Assembly: GCF_001039005.1 (NCBI RefSeq)
Contig: NZ_LDWR01000005.1
Span: forward strand, 97,974 to 161,973
Reading direction: 5' to 3'
Source of the DNA: Burkholderia cepacia
GTDB taxonomy: Bacteria > Pseudomonadota > Gammaproteobacteria > Burkholderiales > Burkholderiaceae
Length of the DNA: 64,000 nucleotides
Shown here: positions 46,113 through 55,383 of the stretch, piece after piece
Layout of the letters: each line of letters begins with the position of its first letter
How positions within the stretch are numbered: position 1 is the first letter of the stretch
Translations under genes and position numbers: made by a program
The notes under the pieces: generated by a model
What the model saw: the letters and a program-made list of their open reading frames with translations, nothing else
Databases searched by the model: none
What the model was told of the DNA's origin: nothing

Positions 46113-47135
46113 CTACTGCTGGCTCAACGTGAGCGACAGCAGGCGCGCGGTGATGTCGACGATCGGAATCACGCGGTTGTACGCCATCCGGGTCGGGCCG
46201 ATCACGCCGAGCGTGCCGACGATCTGCCCGTTCACCTCGTAAGGCGCGGTGACGACGCTCATTTCCTCGATCGGCACGAGCGTCGATTCGCCGCCGATGA
46301 AGATCTGCACGCCCTGGGCGTGGCTCGACACGTCGAGCAGTTGCAGGAGGCCCGTCTTTTGGTCGAACACGTCGAACAGCTTGCGCAGCCGCGCCATGTC
46401 GGAGGACAAGTCCGCCACCTCGAGCAGGTTGCGCTCGCCGGAAATCAGCACGGTGTCCTCGGTGTCGGGCACCTCGGTGCTGGCCGTCACCGCCAGATGC
46501 ATCAGCGCGGTCATGTCGCCGCGCAACTGGTCGATCTCGTCGCGCAGGCGGCGGCGCACCTCGTCGAACGACAGGCCGGCGAAATGCGCGTTGATGTAGT
46601 TGGACGCCTCGGTCAGTTGCGAAGGCGAGTAGTCGCGCGGCGTCGCGAGCATCCGGTTCTGCACGTCGCCCTCGGGCGTGACGATGATCAGCAGGATGCG
46701 CTTGTCCGACAGCCGCATGAACTCGATCTGCTTGAACACGTGGCTGCGACGCGGCGTCAGCACGACGCCCGCGAACTGCGACAGGTTCGACAGCACGCTC
46801 GCCGCGGCGGCAACCACCCGCTGCTGCGGTTCGCCGGCCTGCAGCGTGTTCTGCACCTGCCGTGCGACGGCCTCGGCGTCGATCGGCGTCTCGACCGTCA
46901 GCATCGTGTCGACGAACAGCCGGTAGCCGCGCGGCGTCGGCACGCGGCCGGCCGACGTGTGCGGGCTCGACACGAGGCCGAGCTCCTCCAGGTCGGACAT
47001 CACGTTGCGGATCGTCGCCGGGCTCAGCTCGAGCCCGGAATAACGGGACAACGTGCGCGATCCGACTGGCTGACCGTCGGCGATATACCGTTCGATCAGG
47101 GTTTTCAGGAGGGTTCGTGCGCGAGGATCTAGCAT
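46113..47135 (-). CDS. hrcA: Heat-inducible transcription repressor HrcA
   Basis: 340 residues. The N-terminal winged helix ([20 protein letters not shown], then [20 protein letters not shown]) is followed by [31 protein letters not shown] and a C-terminal GAF-like part with [15 protein letters not shown] and [17 protein letters not shown]. HrcA usually binds CIRCE elements to repress groE and dnaK. I see no CIRCE inverted repeat near grpE or dnaK in this window, so its targets here are probably elsewhere. Divergent from nadK. Confidence 0.96.
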   Translation of the reverse strand: MLDPRARTLLKTLIERYIADGQPVGSRTLSRYSGLELSPATIRNVMSDLEELGLVSSPHTSAGRVPTPRGYRLFVDTMLTVETPIDAEAVARQVQNTLQAGEPQQRVVAAAASVLSNLSQFAGVVLTPRRSHVFKQIEFMRLSDKRILLIIVTPEGDVQNRMLATPRDYSPSQLTEASNYINAHFAGLSFDEVRRRLRDEIDQLRGDMTALMHLAVTASTEVPDTEDTVLISGERNLLEVADLSSDMARLRKLFDVFDQKTGLLQLLDVSSHAQGVQIFIGGESTLVPIEEMSVVTAPYEVNGQIVGTLGVIGPTRMAYNRVIPIVDITARLLSLTLSQQ

Positions 47136-47266
47136 GGTGGAAAATTTTAGCGCAACCGCGCGACCGCGGCGAGTGGCGTCGGCCGCCATTGCGCGGGCCG
47201 GCCCGATCCGGCCCTGCCGGTGCACAGCCGGTTCTTTTCGTCAACGAGCTATGGTGTAATGCCGGC

Positions 47267-48169
47267 ATGAAAACCGGTAATCAGTTCAATACTGTCGCGC
47301 TCGTCGGCCGGAGCAACACGCCCGGCATCGCCGAGCCGCTTGCCACCCTGGCTGCCAGCCTCGCGAAGCTGGGCTTCGAGGTCGTCTTCGAAGGCGATAC
47401 CGCGCGCGAGTTCGGCATCACCGGTTACCCGGCGCTCACCCCGGCCGAAATCGGGGCGCGTGCGGACGTGGCGGTCGTGCTGGGCGGCGACGGCACGATG
47501 CTCGGCATCGGCCGCCAGCTTGCGCCGTACCGGACGCCGCTGATCGGGATCAACCACGGGCGGCTCGGCTTCATCACGGACATCGCGGCCGCCGACATGC
47601 ACGTGCTCGTCCCCGTGATGCTGTCGGGCAAGTTCGAGCGCGAGGAGCGCTCGCTGCTCGAGGCGCGGATCATGCGCGACGGCGAACCGATCTATCACGC
47701 GATCGCATTCAACGACGTCGTCGTGAACCGCAGCGGCTTCTCCGGGATGGTCGAGCTGCGCGCGTCGGTCGACGGCCGGTACATGTACAACCAGCGTTCG
47801 GACGGCCTGATCGTCGCCACGCCGACGGGCTCGACCGCTTATGCGCTGTCGTCGGCCGGCCCGATCCTCCATCCGCAACTGCAGGGCATCGTGCTCGTGC
47901 CGATCGCGCCGCACGCGCTGTCGAACCGGCCGATCGTGCTGCCGGACGACACGAAGATCGCGATCCAGATCGTCGGCGGGCGCGACGTCAACGTGAACTT
48001 CGACATGCAGTCGTTCACCTCGCTCGAACTGAACGACACGATCGAGGTACGCCGCTCGAAGCACACGGTGCCGTTCCTGCACCCGATCGGCTACAGCTAC
48101 TACACGACGCTGCGCAAGAAGCTGCACTGGAACGAACACGCATCGAACGAAGACGACAAGGCGTCCTGA
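47267..48169 (+). CDS. nadK: NAD kinase
   Basis: 300 residues. [20 protein letters not shown] at the N-terminus, [19 protein letters not shown] (GGDG catalytic motif), [33 protein letters not shown] and [20 protein letters not shown] identify NadK. It makes NADP from NAD. The ATG lies at 47267, and recN begins 19 bases after its stop. Confidence 0.97.
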   Translation: MKTGNQFNTVALVGRSNTPGIAEPLATLAASLAKLGFEVVFEGDTAREFGITGYPALTPAEIGARADVAVVLGGDGTMLGIGRQLAPYRTPLIGINHGRLGFITDIAAADMHVLVPVMLSGKFEREERSLLEARIMRDGEPIYHAIAFNDVVVNRSGFSGMVELRASVDGRYMYNQRSDGLIVATPTGSTAYALSSAGPILHPQLQGIVLVPIAPHALSNRPIVLPDDTKIAIQIVGGRDVNVNFDMQSFTSLELNDTIEVRRSKHTVPFLHPIGYSYYTTLRKKLHWNEHASNEDDKAS

Positions 48170-48188
48170 CGCCCCTCCGCCCGACACC

Positions 48189-49838
48189 ATGCTCCGCCAC
48201 CTCTCGATACGCGACTTCGTCATCGTCGCCGCGCTCGATCTCGAATTCGACAGCGGCTTTTCCGTGTTTTCCGGCGAAACCGGCGCCGGAAAATCGATCC
48301 TGATCGACGCCCTCGCGCTCGCACTCGGCGAACGCTCCGACGCGAGCGTCGTACGCACCGGCTGCGGCCGCGCCGACATCACGGCCGAATTCACGCCGCA
48401 CGACCGCGTCGTGCGCTGGCTCGACGAACACGCGTTCGACGCCGAGGACACCGTGATGCTGCGCCGCGTGATCGACGCGAACGGCCGTTCGCGCGCGTTC
48501 ATCAACGGCACCAGCGCGACGCTCGCGCAACTGCGCGAACTCGGCGAGATGCTCGTCGACATCCACGGCCAGCACGCGCACCAGCTGCTGATGCGGCCCG
48601 ACGCGCAGCGCGAGCTGTTCGATACGCACGCGGGGCTCGTCTCCGATGCCGCGAACGTCGCGCGCGCGTGGCGCGTCTGGCGCGACGCGACGCAGGCGAT
48701 CGACGCCGCGAAGGCGCACGAGCGCGAGCTGCAGCTCGAACGCGAAAAGCTCGCGTGGCAGCTCGCCGAGCTCGACAAGCTCGCGCCGCAGGCCGGCGAA
48801 TGGGATGAAGTCAGCAACGAGCACAAGCGCCTGTCGCATTCGGCGAACCTGATCGAAGGCGTACGGGGCGCGCTCAACGCGCTGTCCGAGGCCGACGACG
48901 CGATGCTCGCGCAGCTCGGCGCGATCGTGTCGAAGCTGCGCAGCCTCGCCGACTACGACACCGCGCTCGGCGACGCGCTCGCGTCGCTCGAACCGGCCGA
49001 GATCCAGCTGCAGGAAGCCGTCTACTCGCTGTCGCACTACGCGCAGCGCGTCGATCTCGACCCCGAGCGGCTCGCGCAGGTCGAAACGCGCCTCGATGTG
49101 CTGCACTCGACCGCCCGCAAGTTCCGGCTGCCGCCCGGCACGCTGCACGAAGAACATGCGGCGCGGCGCGCCCAGCTCGCCGCGCTCGACGCGGCCGCCG
49201 ATCTCGGTGCGCTCGAGGCAATCCAGGCCAAGGCGCGGGAAGCCTATCTCGCCGATGCGAAGCACCTGTCCAAGGCGCGTGCGCAGGCCGCCAGGGCGCT
49301 GGGCACGGCCGTCACGACAGGCATGCAGGAACTGTCGATGGCGGGCGGAAGTTTCGAAGTCTCGCTCGTGCCGCTCGCCGACGGCGGCCCGCACGGGCTC
49401 GAGCAGGTCGAATTCCGGGTCGCCGGGCACGCCGGCGTGCCGCTGCGGCCGCTCGCGAAAGTCGCGTCGGGTGGCGAACTCGCGCGGATCAGCCTCGCGC
49501 TCGCGGTCATCGCGAGCGCGGCGAGCCCGACGCCGACATTGATCTTCGACGAAGTCGACACGGGGATCGGCGGCGGCGTCGCCGAAGTGGTCGGCCGCCT
49601 GCTGCACCAGCTCGGGCGCGACCGCCAGGTGCTGTGCGTGACGCACCTGCCGCAGGTCGCCGCGCGCGGCGACCATCACTTCCAGGTCGCGAAGGGCGCC
49701 GACGACCGCGGCGGCACGGTCTCGACGGTCGTCGCGCTCGACCGGGCCAACCGGATCGAGGAAGTCGCGCGGATGCTCGGCGGGCTCGAGATCACGGCCA
49801 CGACGCGCAAGCACGCGAAGGAAATGCTGGCGGCCTGA
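48189..49838 (+). CDS. recN: DNA repair protein RecN
   Basis: 549 residues, SMC-like. Walker A is FSGETGAGKSILIDALALAL; a coiled-coil region spans about residues 150-370; the signature FRVAGHAGVPLRPLAKVASG is followed by GGELARISLALAV, and Walker B is LIFDEVDTGIGGGVAEVVG with TGIGG typical of RecN. It acts in double-strand break repair. It is probably cotranscribed with nadK, a common pairing; no clear LexA box was seen before it. Confidence 0.96.
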   Translation: MLRHLSIRDFVIVAALDLEFDSGFSVFSGETGAGKSILIDALALALGERSDASVVRTGCGRADITAEFTPHDRVVRWLDEHAFDAEDTVMLRRVIDANGRSRAFINGTSATLAQLRELGEMLVDIHGQHAHQLLMRPDAQRELFDTHAGLVSDAANVARAWRVWRDATQAIDAAKAHERELQLEREKLAWQLAELDKLAPQAGEWDEVSNEHKRLSHSANLIEGVRGALNALSEADDAMLAQLGAIVSKLRSLADYDTALGDALASLEPAEIQLQEAVYSLSHYAQRVDLDPERLAQVETRLDVLHSTARKFRLPPGTLHEEHAARRAQLAALDAAADLGALEAIQAKAREAYLADAKHLSKARAQAARALGTAVTTGMQELSMAGGSFEVSLVPLADGGPHGLEQVEFRVAGHAGVPLRPLAKVASGGELARISLALAVIASAASPTPTLIFDEVDTGIGGGVAEVVGRLLHQLGRDRQVLCVTHLPQVAARGDHHFQVAKGADDRGGTVSTVVALDRANRIEEVARMLGGLEITATTRKHAKEMLAA

Positions 49839-49979
49839 CGCGGCCTTCACGACTCGGCGCCCGGCCACGCAAAGGCCGGGGGGGCGGACTCGCCCGATTC
49901 ATCCGGCCGGACCCGGCCCTCGCATGCGGCCCCACGCGCCGCATCGAGCCATCATCGCGCCCGCCGTGCCGCCCGCGCG

Positions 49980-52220
49980 TCAAGCCTTGCACTGCTCGTG
50001 CATGTTGGCCGCGCCGACCGGGCGCCACGCGGCCCACTCGCCGCCCGTGCCGGGCACGTCGCCCAGCACCCACCAGCCGTTGGCCCAGACCTTGCCCGCA
50101 TGGCTGACCTTCTGGCACGGCTGCGCATAGGTCTGCCTGGGATCCCACGCGGCCACGCCCTCGCCGACCGATGCGTGCACGGTCACGCGGTGGGTCGCGT
50201 CGGACGTGCGGCCCAGCGCATCGGTCACCACCAGCCTGAAGTCGTAGCGCCGCGCATCCGCCGCGGTCGGCGCGGTGAACGTCGCGACCGCGCCGGTCTG
50301 CACGAGCGGCACGCCGGCCGGCCCCGTCCACGCATAGCTCAACCCCTTGCCCGTCGACGACTCGCCGGACAACGCGACGCTCGCGCCGCCGTCGGCCGAC
50401 GCCGGTCCGCCGATCGCCGCGCGCGGCGGCGCGACGACCTCCTGCGCCTTCACCTTGACGACGTGCGTCGCCTGCGCGGTGTAGTCGTGGTCGTTGGCGA
50501 CGGTCAAGCGAAACGCGTAGTCACGGTCCTGCTCGAGCGCCGGCGCGACGAAGCGCAACTCGGCGCCGGCCGGCTTCGCGTCGATGCCGGCCAGCGCGCT
50601 CCATGCGTAGCGCAGATGCTCGCCGCCCGACGACGCGCCCGACAGCACGACCCGCGCGCCCGCGTCCGCCTGCTGCGGGCCCGTGACCACCGCGTTCGGC
50701 AGCAGCAGGCCGTCGTTCCTCACCTCGATCACCGCGCCGTCCGGCCCGACCGATTTCACGGTGACGAGCTTGCCCGACAGCGCATCGTGCAGCGTGTGCC
50801 CGGGCATCAGCGGCGCGTCCTTCATGCCGTCCGCGCTGCCGGGCATCGCATCGACCAGCGTGTTCGTCAGCACGTTGCCGCCGTGCGCAACGGTCCGCAC
50901 GATCACGCCGTTGACGAACGGATCGCCCGCCTTCCAGTCGTCGAAACCGCGCAGCGGCTGGCGGAACTCGAACCACAGCGTCGAGCCGTCGGTGCGCGCG
51001 ACCCGGTACGCTTTCGCGCCCAGCGCATCGCCCCACAGCGGGGCAAGCCGATAGGTGCCGTCAGCGCGAATCTCCGGTACGTCGGCTTCGCCGAGCCAGC
51101 CGGCGAACAGCTGGTAGCTCGCCGGATACAGGCGCCGACCGCCGCCCCCCATCGTGTCGGACGGATCGTCGACCTTGCCGGCGCGGCATGCGCCGCCGAC
51201 CTCGACCGTGCCGCCCGGCGTCGGACAATCGACGAGCGAGCCCGGATGCTTCGCGCCGAGGTTGTGGCCGAACTCGTGCGACCACATCCAGTAACCGTGG
51301 CCGCTCGCGTTCGACAGGATCCAGTTGCCCGGCGTCGCGGCGAGGCCGCTCCAGCCACAGTTGCTCATTTTCGGCAGGTCGACGAACAGGTAGTCGAATT
51401 GGTCCGGATTCACGCCACGTGCGAGCGCCGCTTTGCGCGCGGCCGTGCGGATCGCGCCCGAATCGCAGGTTGCCGGCCGGTCGCCGAGATTGATGCTGTC
51501 GAGCGTTTCGCCGTGAACCGTCAGCTTGCCGCGCGACGCGACCTCGAGATAACGACGCAGCGACGCGTAGTCGTCGCCATCGCCGAACACGGCCTTGCGC
51601 ACGACGTCGGCATCGGCCGGTTTCGAGTCGTTGAAGTGCGTGACCATCAGCAGCACGGATTTATCGCCGGCAAGCGGCCGGGTCGGCAGCGGTTGCGGCA
51701 GCGGATAGGTGAACGTCGACGCCGGGGTGAAGCCCGTGCCGGGACGCATCGCCACGTCGCGGTTGTCGGCCGACGCGCTCAGCACTTCGGTTCGGCCCAG
51801 ATCGCCGCGATACTTGTTGCGCAGCACGATCCGGCCGTCGAGGCCGGCGCTGACCTGCCAGGCGCGCATCGACGTGTAGCCGTCTCCGTTGCAGCTCCCC
51901 AGCGCGACCCGGCCCGCGTCACCGTCCGAGTGGGTGCGCAGACAGCGATCGCCTCCCTGCGCGATCGCCGCCCGGTTGCGGATTAGCTGATAACCGCCGC
52001 TCTGCTTCTGAAACTGCCAGTCCTGCGCCGCACTGCCATCGCACGCGGCGAAGGCGACCGCGTCGCCGCCCGGTTGCCACGCGAGGCACTGGCCTTCGCC
52101 GAGCAACCGGTTCGTGAGCGGGGTCGGCGCCGCATCGGCGGCGTGGGCGGCAACGGAGAAAAGTCCCGTGACGGCCGCGGACAGCGCCGTCGTGACAAGT
52201 GAATGGCGGATCGGTTTCAA
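49980..52220 (-). CDS. Secreted metzincin-type metalloprotease with ricin-like, PKD and chitin-binding domains
   Basis: 746 residues from a TTG start (no ATG lies before the signal peptide). A signal peptide ends near AHA at residue 27. A ricin-type beta-trefoil follows (LTNRLLGEGQCLAW, then DRCLRTHSDGDAG). The protease domain holds WSHEFGHNLGAKHPG near residue 315, the HExxHxxGxxH zinc motif, with LVDCPTPGGTVEVG and SDTMGGGGR after it, like gametolysin/M66-type enzymes. Two PKD-like modules (VVTGPQQADAGARVVLSG and AIGGPASADGGASVALSG) come next, then a short C-terminal carbohydrate-binding module (AAWDPRQTYAQPCQKVSHAG, with WANGWWVLG), as in chitinases. A secreted enzyme acting on glycoproteins or mucin is likely. 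It is convergent with recN. Confidence 0.9.
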   Translation of the reverse strand: MKPIRHSLVTTALSAAVTGLFSVAAHAADAAPTPLTNRLLGEGQCLAWQPGGDAVAFAACDGSAAQDWQFQKQSGGYQLIRNRAAIAQGGDRCLRTHSDGDAGRVALGSCNGDGYTSMRAWQVSAGLDGRIVLRNKYRGDLGRTEVLSASADNRDVAMRPGTGFTPASTFTYPLPQPLPTRPLAGDKSVLLMVTHFNDSKPADADVVRKAVFGDGDDYASLRRYLEVASRGKLTVHGETLDSINLGDRPATCDSGAIRTAARKAALARGVNPDQFDYLFVDLPKMSNCGWSGLAATPGNWILSNASGHGYWMWSHEFGHNLGAKHPGSLVDCPTPGGTVEVGGACRAGKVDDPSDTMGGGGRRLYPASYQLFAGWLGEADVPEIRADGTYRLAPLWGDALGAKAYRVARTDGSTLWFEFRQPLRGFDDWKAGDPFVNGVIVRTVAHGGNVLTNTLVDAMPGSADGMKDAPLMPGHTLHDALSGKLVTVKSVGPDGAVIEVRNDGLLLPNAVVTGPQQADAGARVVLSGASSGGEHLRYAWSALAGIDAKPAGAELRFVAPALEQDRDYAFRLTVANDHDYTAQATHVVKVKAQEVVAPPRAAIGGPASADGGASVALSGESSTGKGLSYAWTGPAGVPLVQTGAVATFTAPTAADARRYDFRLVVTDALGRTSDATHRVTVHASVGEGVAAWDPRQTYAQPCQKVSHAGKVWANGWWVLGDVPGTGGEWAAWRPVGAANMHEQCKA

Positions 52221-52363
52221 AATAGGCTCGAGATCGCTTCGTGCACACGCGGTGCCGGTTGAACGGAAAGCCGCATTTTTTCGATGCCGGCCGTTCCGCG
52301 CAAACAATCTCAATCGAATCTCAACGCCTCGGGTGCGCGGCCCGGACGGCCCGCGCGCCGCCG

Positions 52364-55153
52364 TCACGCGCCGCCGAACACCCGCTCCCACAACGCCGTC
52401 ACCGCGGCCCGCTCGCCGGCGACCGTTGCCGGATCGACCCGCGCCTTCTCCATCCCGTCGAGCCGCAGCTTGTGCTGCAGCTTCCGGTACTTGCGGTAGG
52501 CCGCGCCAACCTGCTCGGCCTCGTCCTCGCCCATCAGCCCGAAGCGCGCGACCTCGCGCAGCAGCGCGATGTTGCCGGTATTGCGGATCAGCTCGGCGTC
52601 GCTCGACGCGTGCAGCAGCACCCAGTACTGGACGATGAACTCGATGTCGACCATCCCGCCGCGATCGTGCTTCAGGTCGAACAGCTCGGTCTGGTTCGGG
52701 TGACCGGCAAACACCTTGCCGCGCATGTCGACGATCTCCTTCGCGAGTACGCCCCCGTCGCGCGGCGTCGTCAGCACCTGATGGCGAATCGCCTCGAAGT
52801 CCGCGCCGATCTGCGCGTCGCCCGCGCTGTAGCGGGCGCGCGTCAGTGCCTGGTGCTCCCACACCCACGCGGTATTCGCGGCATCGCCCTCGCGCAGTTG
52901 GTAACGGCGGAACGCGTCGAGATCGGTGACGAGCAGCCCGGCCTCGCCGTTCGGCCGCAGGCGCAGGTCGATGTCGAACAGCGCGCCCGCACCGGTCGCC
53001 GTCGTGAGCCACGTGATGAGCCGCCGCGTGAAGGTCGTGTAGACGTCCGCCGAGCGCTCGTCGGGGTCGTCGTACAGGAAGATCAGGTCGAGATCGGATG
53101 CATAACCAAGCTCCTTGCCGCCCAGCTTGCCGTACGCGATCACCGCGAACTTCGGCACGTCGCGATGGCGCTTCGCGAGCTGCGACCAGACGACTTCGAT
53201 CGTCACGTCGAGCACCGCATCGGCCAGCTCGGACAGCCGGTCGCTCACATGCTCGACCGACAGTTGCCCGGCGAGATCGATCAGCAGGATCCGGAACACC
53301 TCCGCGTGCTGCGCGTGCCGCAGCAGGTCCATTTGCTGCTCGGGGCCATCGGCTGCCGCAAGGCGCGCCCGCAGCGCATCCTTGAACGCGGGCCAGTCGA
53401 ACGGGCTCGCGATCGCCTCGTCGTCGAGCAGTTCGTCGAGCAGCTGCGGGTGGCGGATCAGGTAGCCGCCGCCCCAGCGCGTCGCGCCGAGCACCGACAG
53501 CACGCGGTCGAGCGCGGCCGGATATTCGGTCAGCAGCGCGAGATAGACGCCGCGCCGGCTGACCGTCTCCAACAAGTCGAACAGGCGCACGATCGTGTCG
53601 TCGCGGCGCGCGGCGTCGATCCGCGGCGCGGCGTCGAGCGCCCGCTGCGCGACGCTGTCGAAGCGCTGCCGGCTCTTTTCCGGCAGGCCCATGTAGCGCG
53701 ACGATTGCCAGATCGCGCGCAGCCGCGCGAGCACGGTGGCCGGATCGGCAAAGCCGAGGCCGTCGAGGCGCGCGACCAGCGCGTCGTCCTCGCCGTCGTC
53801 GGCCAGCGCACCGCTCCAGATCCACGAAGCCGCCGTATCGTCGCCCGCCGCGCAGGGGCCGCCGCCCACCTTGTCCGCGAAGATCTGGCGGAACTGCGCC
53901 TCGACGAAGGTCCGGTGGTCATCCAGCACCGTCATCAGCGCCGCATAGTCGGCAAAACCGAGCGACGCGGCCAGCGCCGCGCGTTCGTCGGGCTCGACCG
54001 GCATCGCGTGCGTCTGCGCGTCGTTGCGGTATTGCAGCCGGTGCTCGAGCGTGCGCAGGAAGTTGTAAGCGTCGGTCAGGCGCGCGCGCACGTCCTCGCC
54101 GATCAGCCCGCGCGCCTGCGCATGGCGCAGCACCGCGAGCGTCGGCCGCACGCGGAACTCCGCATCCTGGCCGCCGCGGATCAGCTGGAACACCTGCGCG
54201 CTGAATTCGATTTCGCGGATCCCGCCGCGCCCGAGCTTGATGTCGTCGGCCTTGTCGGGCCGCATCGACGCGCGGCGCGCGGCTTCCTGCCGGATCTGCT
54301 GGTGCAGCGAACGGATCGCGCCGATCACGCCAAAATCGAGATAGCGGCGGTACACGAACGGCTTGACGATCGACTCGAGCTGCGACTCGAGCCGCTGCGC
54401 CGCGTCGCTGTCGCCTTCCGATACGAGCCGCCCCTTGATCCATGCATAGCGCTCCCACTCGCGCCCCTGCACGTAGAAATATTCCTCGAGCATCCCGAGG
54501 CTGCAGACGAGCGGCCCGGAATCGCCGTTCGGACGCAGCCGCATGTCGACGCGAAACACGTAGCCGTCGGCGGTGACCTCGGACATCACGCCGATCAGGC
54601 GCCGGCCGAGCCGCGTGAAGTATTCCTGCGTGGACAGCGGCGCGCGCGCGCCGCCGGTCGTCTCGCCGTCGTCCTCGTAGACGAAGATCAGGTCGATGTC
54701 CGACGACACGTTCAGTTCCCGGCCGCCGAGCTTGCCCATCCCGACCACGCCGAGCACGACGCGCTGGCCGTCGGCGCCGCGCGGCTCGCCGTACAGCGCC
54801 TCGAGTTCGGCCGACAGCAGCGCGAGCGAGCGCTGCACGGCCACTTCGGCGAGATCGGTCATCGTGCCGGTCACCTCGGCGACGTCCGCCTGCCCGCGCA
54901 GGTCGCGCTCCGCGACCGCGCCGAACGCCTCGGCGCGCAGTTGCCGCAGCGCGCGCTTCAGTTGCTCCTCGGTCGGCGCTGCCGCGCCGGCCGGCATCGC
55001 GAGCAGTTCGGTGAGGCGCGCGTCGAGCTGCGCGCGGGCGAGCGGCGCGGCGGCCCACTCGGCGACCTGTTCGGCCAGCGCGGGCCGCGCGGCGGCCGCG
55101 CGCGCGAGATAACGGGAATAGGACGTGCTGATCAGGGCGGAAGCGTCGGTCAT
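52364..55153 (-). CDS. glnE: Bifunctional glutamine synthetase adenylyltransferase/adenylyl-removing enzyme
   Basis: 929 residues with two nucleotidyltransferase domains. The N-terminal one has GMGKLGGRELNVSSDIDLIF near residue 150; the C-terminal one has AYGKLGGKELGYASDLDLIF near residue 690. The N-terminal domain removes and the C-terminal one adds AMP on glutamine synthetase. VDMRLRPNG and IDLRLRPNG follow each domain. The start ATG 55153 is preferred. It is divergent from the yhdP-like gene. Confidence 0.96.
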   Translation of the reverse strand: MTDASALISTSYSRYLARAAAARPALAEQVAEWAAAPLARAQLDARLTELLAMPAGAAAPTEEQLKRALRQLRAEAFGAVAERDLRGQADVAEVTGTMTDLAEVAVQRSLALLSAELEALYGEPRGADGQRVVLGVVGMGKLGGRELNVSSDIDLIFVYEDDGETTGGARAPLSTQEYFTRLGRRLIGVMSEVTADGYVFRVDMRLRPNGDSGPLVCSLGMLEEYFYVQGREWERYAWIKGRLVSEGDSDAAQRLESQLESIVKPFVYRRYLDFGVIGAIRSLHQQIRQEAARRASMRPDKADDIKLGRGGIREIEFSAQVFQLIRGGQDAEFRVRPTLAVLRHAQARGLIGEDVRARLTDAYNFLRTLEHRLQYRNDAQTHAMPVEPDERAALAASLGFADYAALMTVLDDHRTFVEAQFRQIFADKVGGGPCAAGDDTAASWIWSGALADDGEDDALVARLDGLGFADPATVLARLRAIWQSSRYMGLPEKSRQRFDSVAQRALDAAPRIDAARRDDTIVRLFDLLETVSRRGVYLALLTEYPAALDRVLSVLGATRWGGGYLIRHPQLLDELLDDEAIASPFDWPAFKDALRARLAAADGPEQQMDLLRHAQHAEVFRILLIDLAGQLSVEHVSDRLSELADAVLDVTIEVVWSQLAKRHRDVPKFAVIAYGKLGGKELGYASDLDLIFLYDDPDERSADVYTTFTRRLITWLTTATGAGALFDIDLRLRPNGEAGLLVTDLDAFRRYQLREGDAANTAWVWEHQALTRARYSAGDAQIGADFEAIRHQVLTTPRDGGVLAKEIVDMRGKVFAGHPNQTELFDLKHDRGGMVDIEFIVQYWVLLHASSDAELIRNTGNIALLREVARFGLMGEDEAEQVGAAYRKYRKLQHKLRLDGMEKARVDPATVAGERAAVTALWERVFGGA

Positions 55154-55383
55154 CGAGAAGCGGGCCTGGCGGTAAGGCCGGCCGGCGCGGGCAAACGCGT
55201 GCGCGCGCCGCTGCCGACAGGCCCCATGGACTCGGCGCGGCATCGCGGGACGCACGTGCGTCCGTCGCGAAACCGCGCGCCGGAAAGCCCGTGCCGCACT
55301 GCCGCAACGGCCGCCGGCACGAACCCGTGTGATACATTTCAACGTCAGTCTGCAAAACTACCATATCGCCGCCCGTCCGCCGC

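Noticed and set aside
49855..49885. Hairpin between recN and the metalloprotease as a terminator
   Set aside because: The CGGCC/GGCCG stem is short and no U tract follows on either strand.
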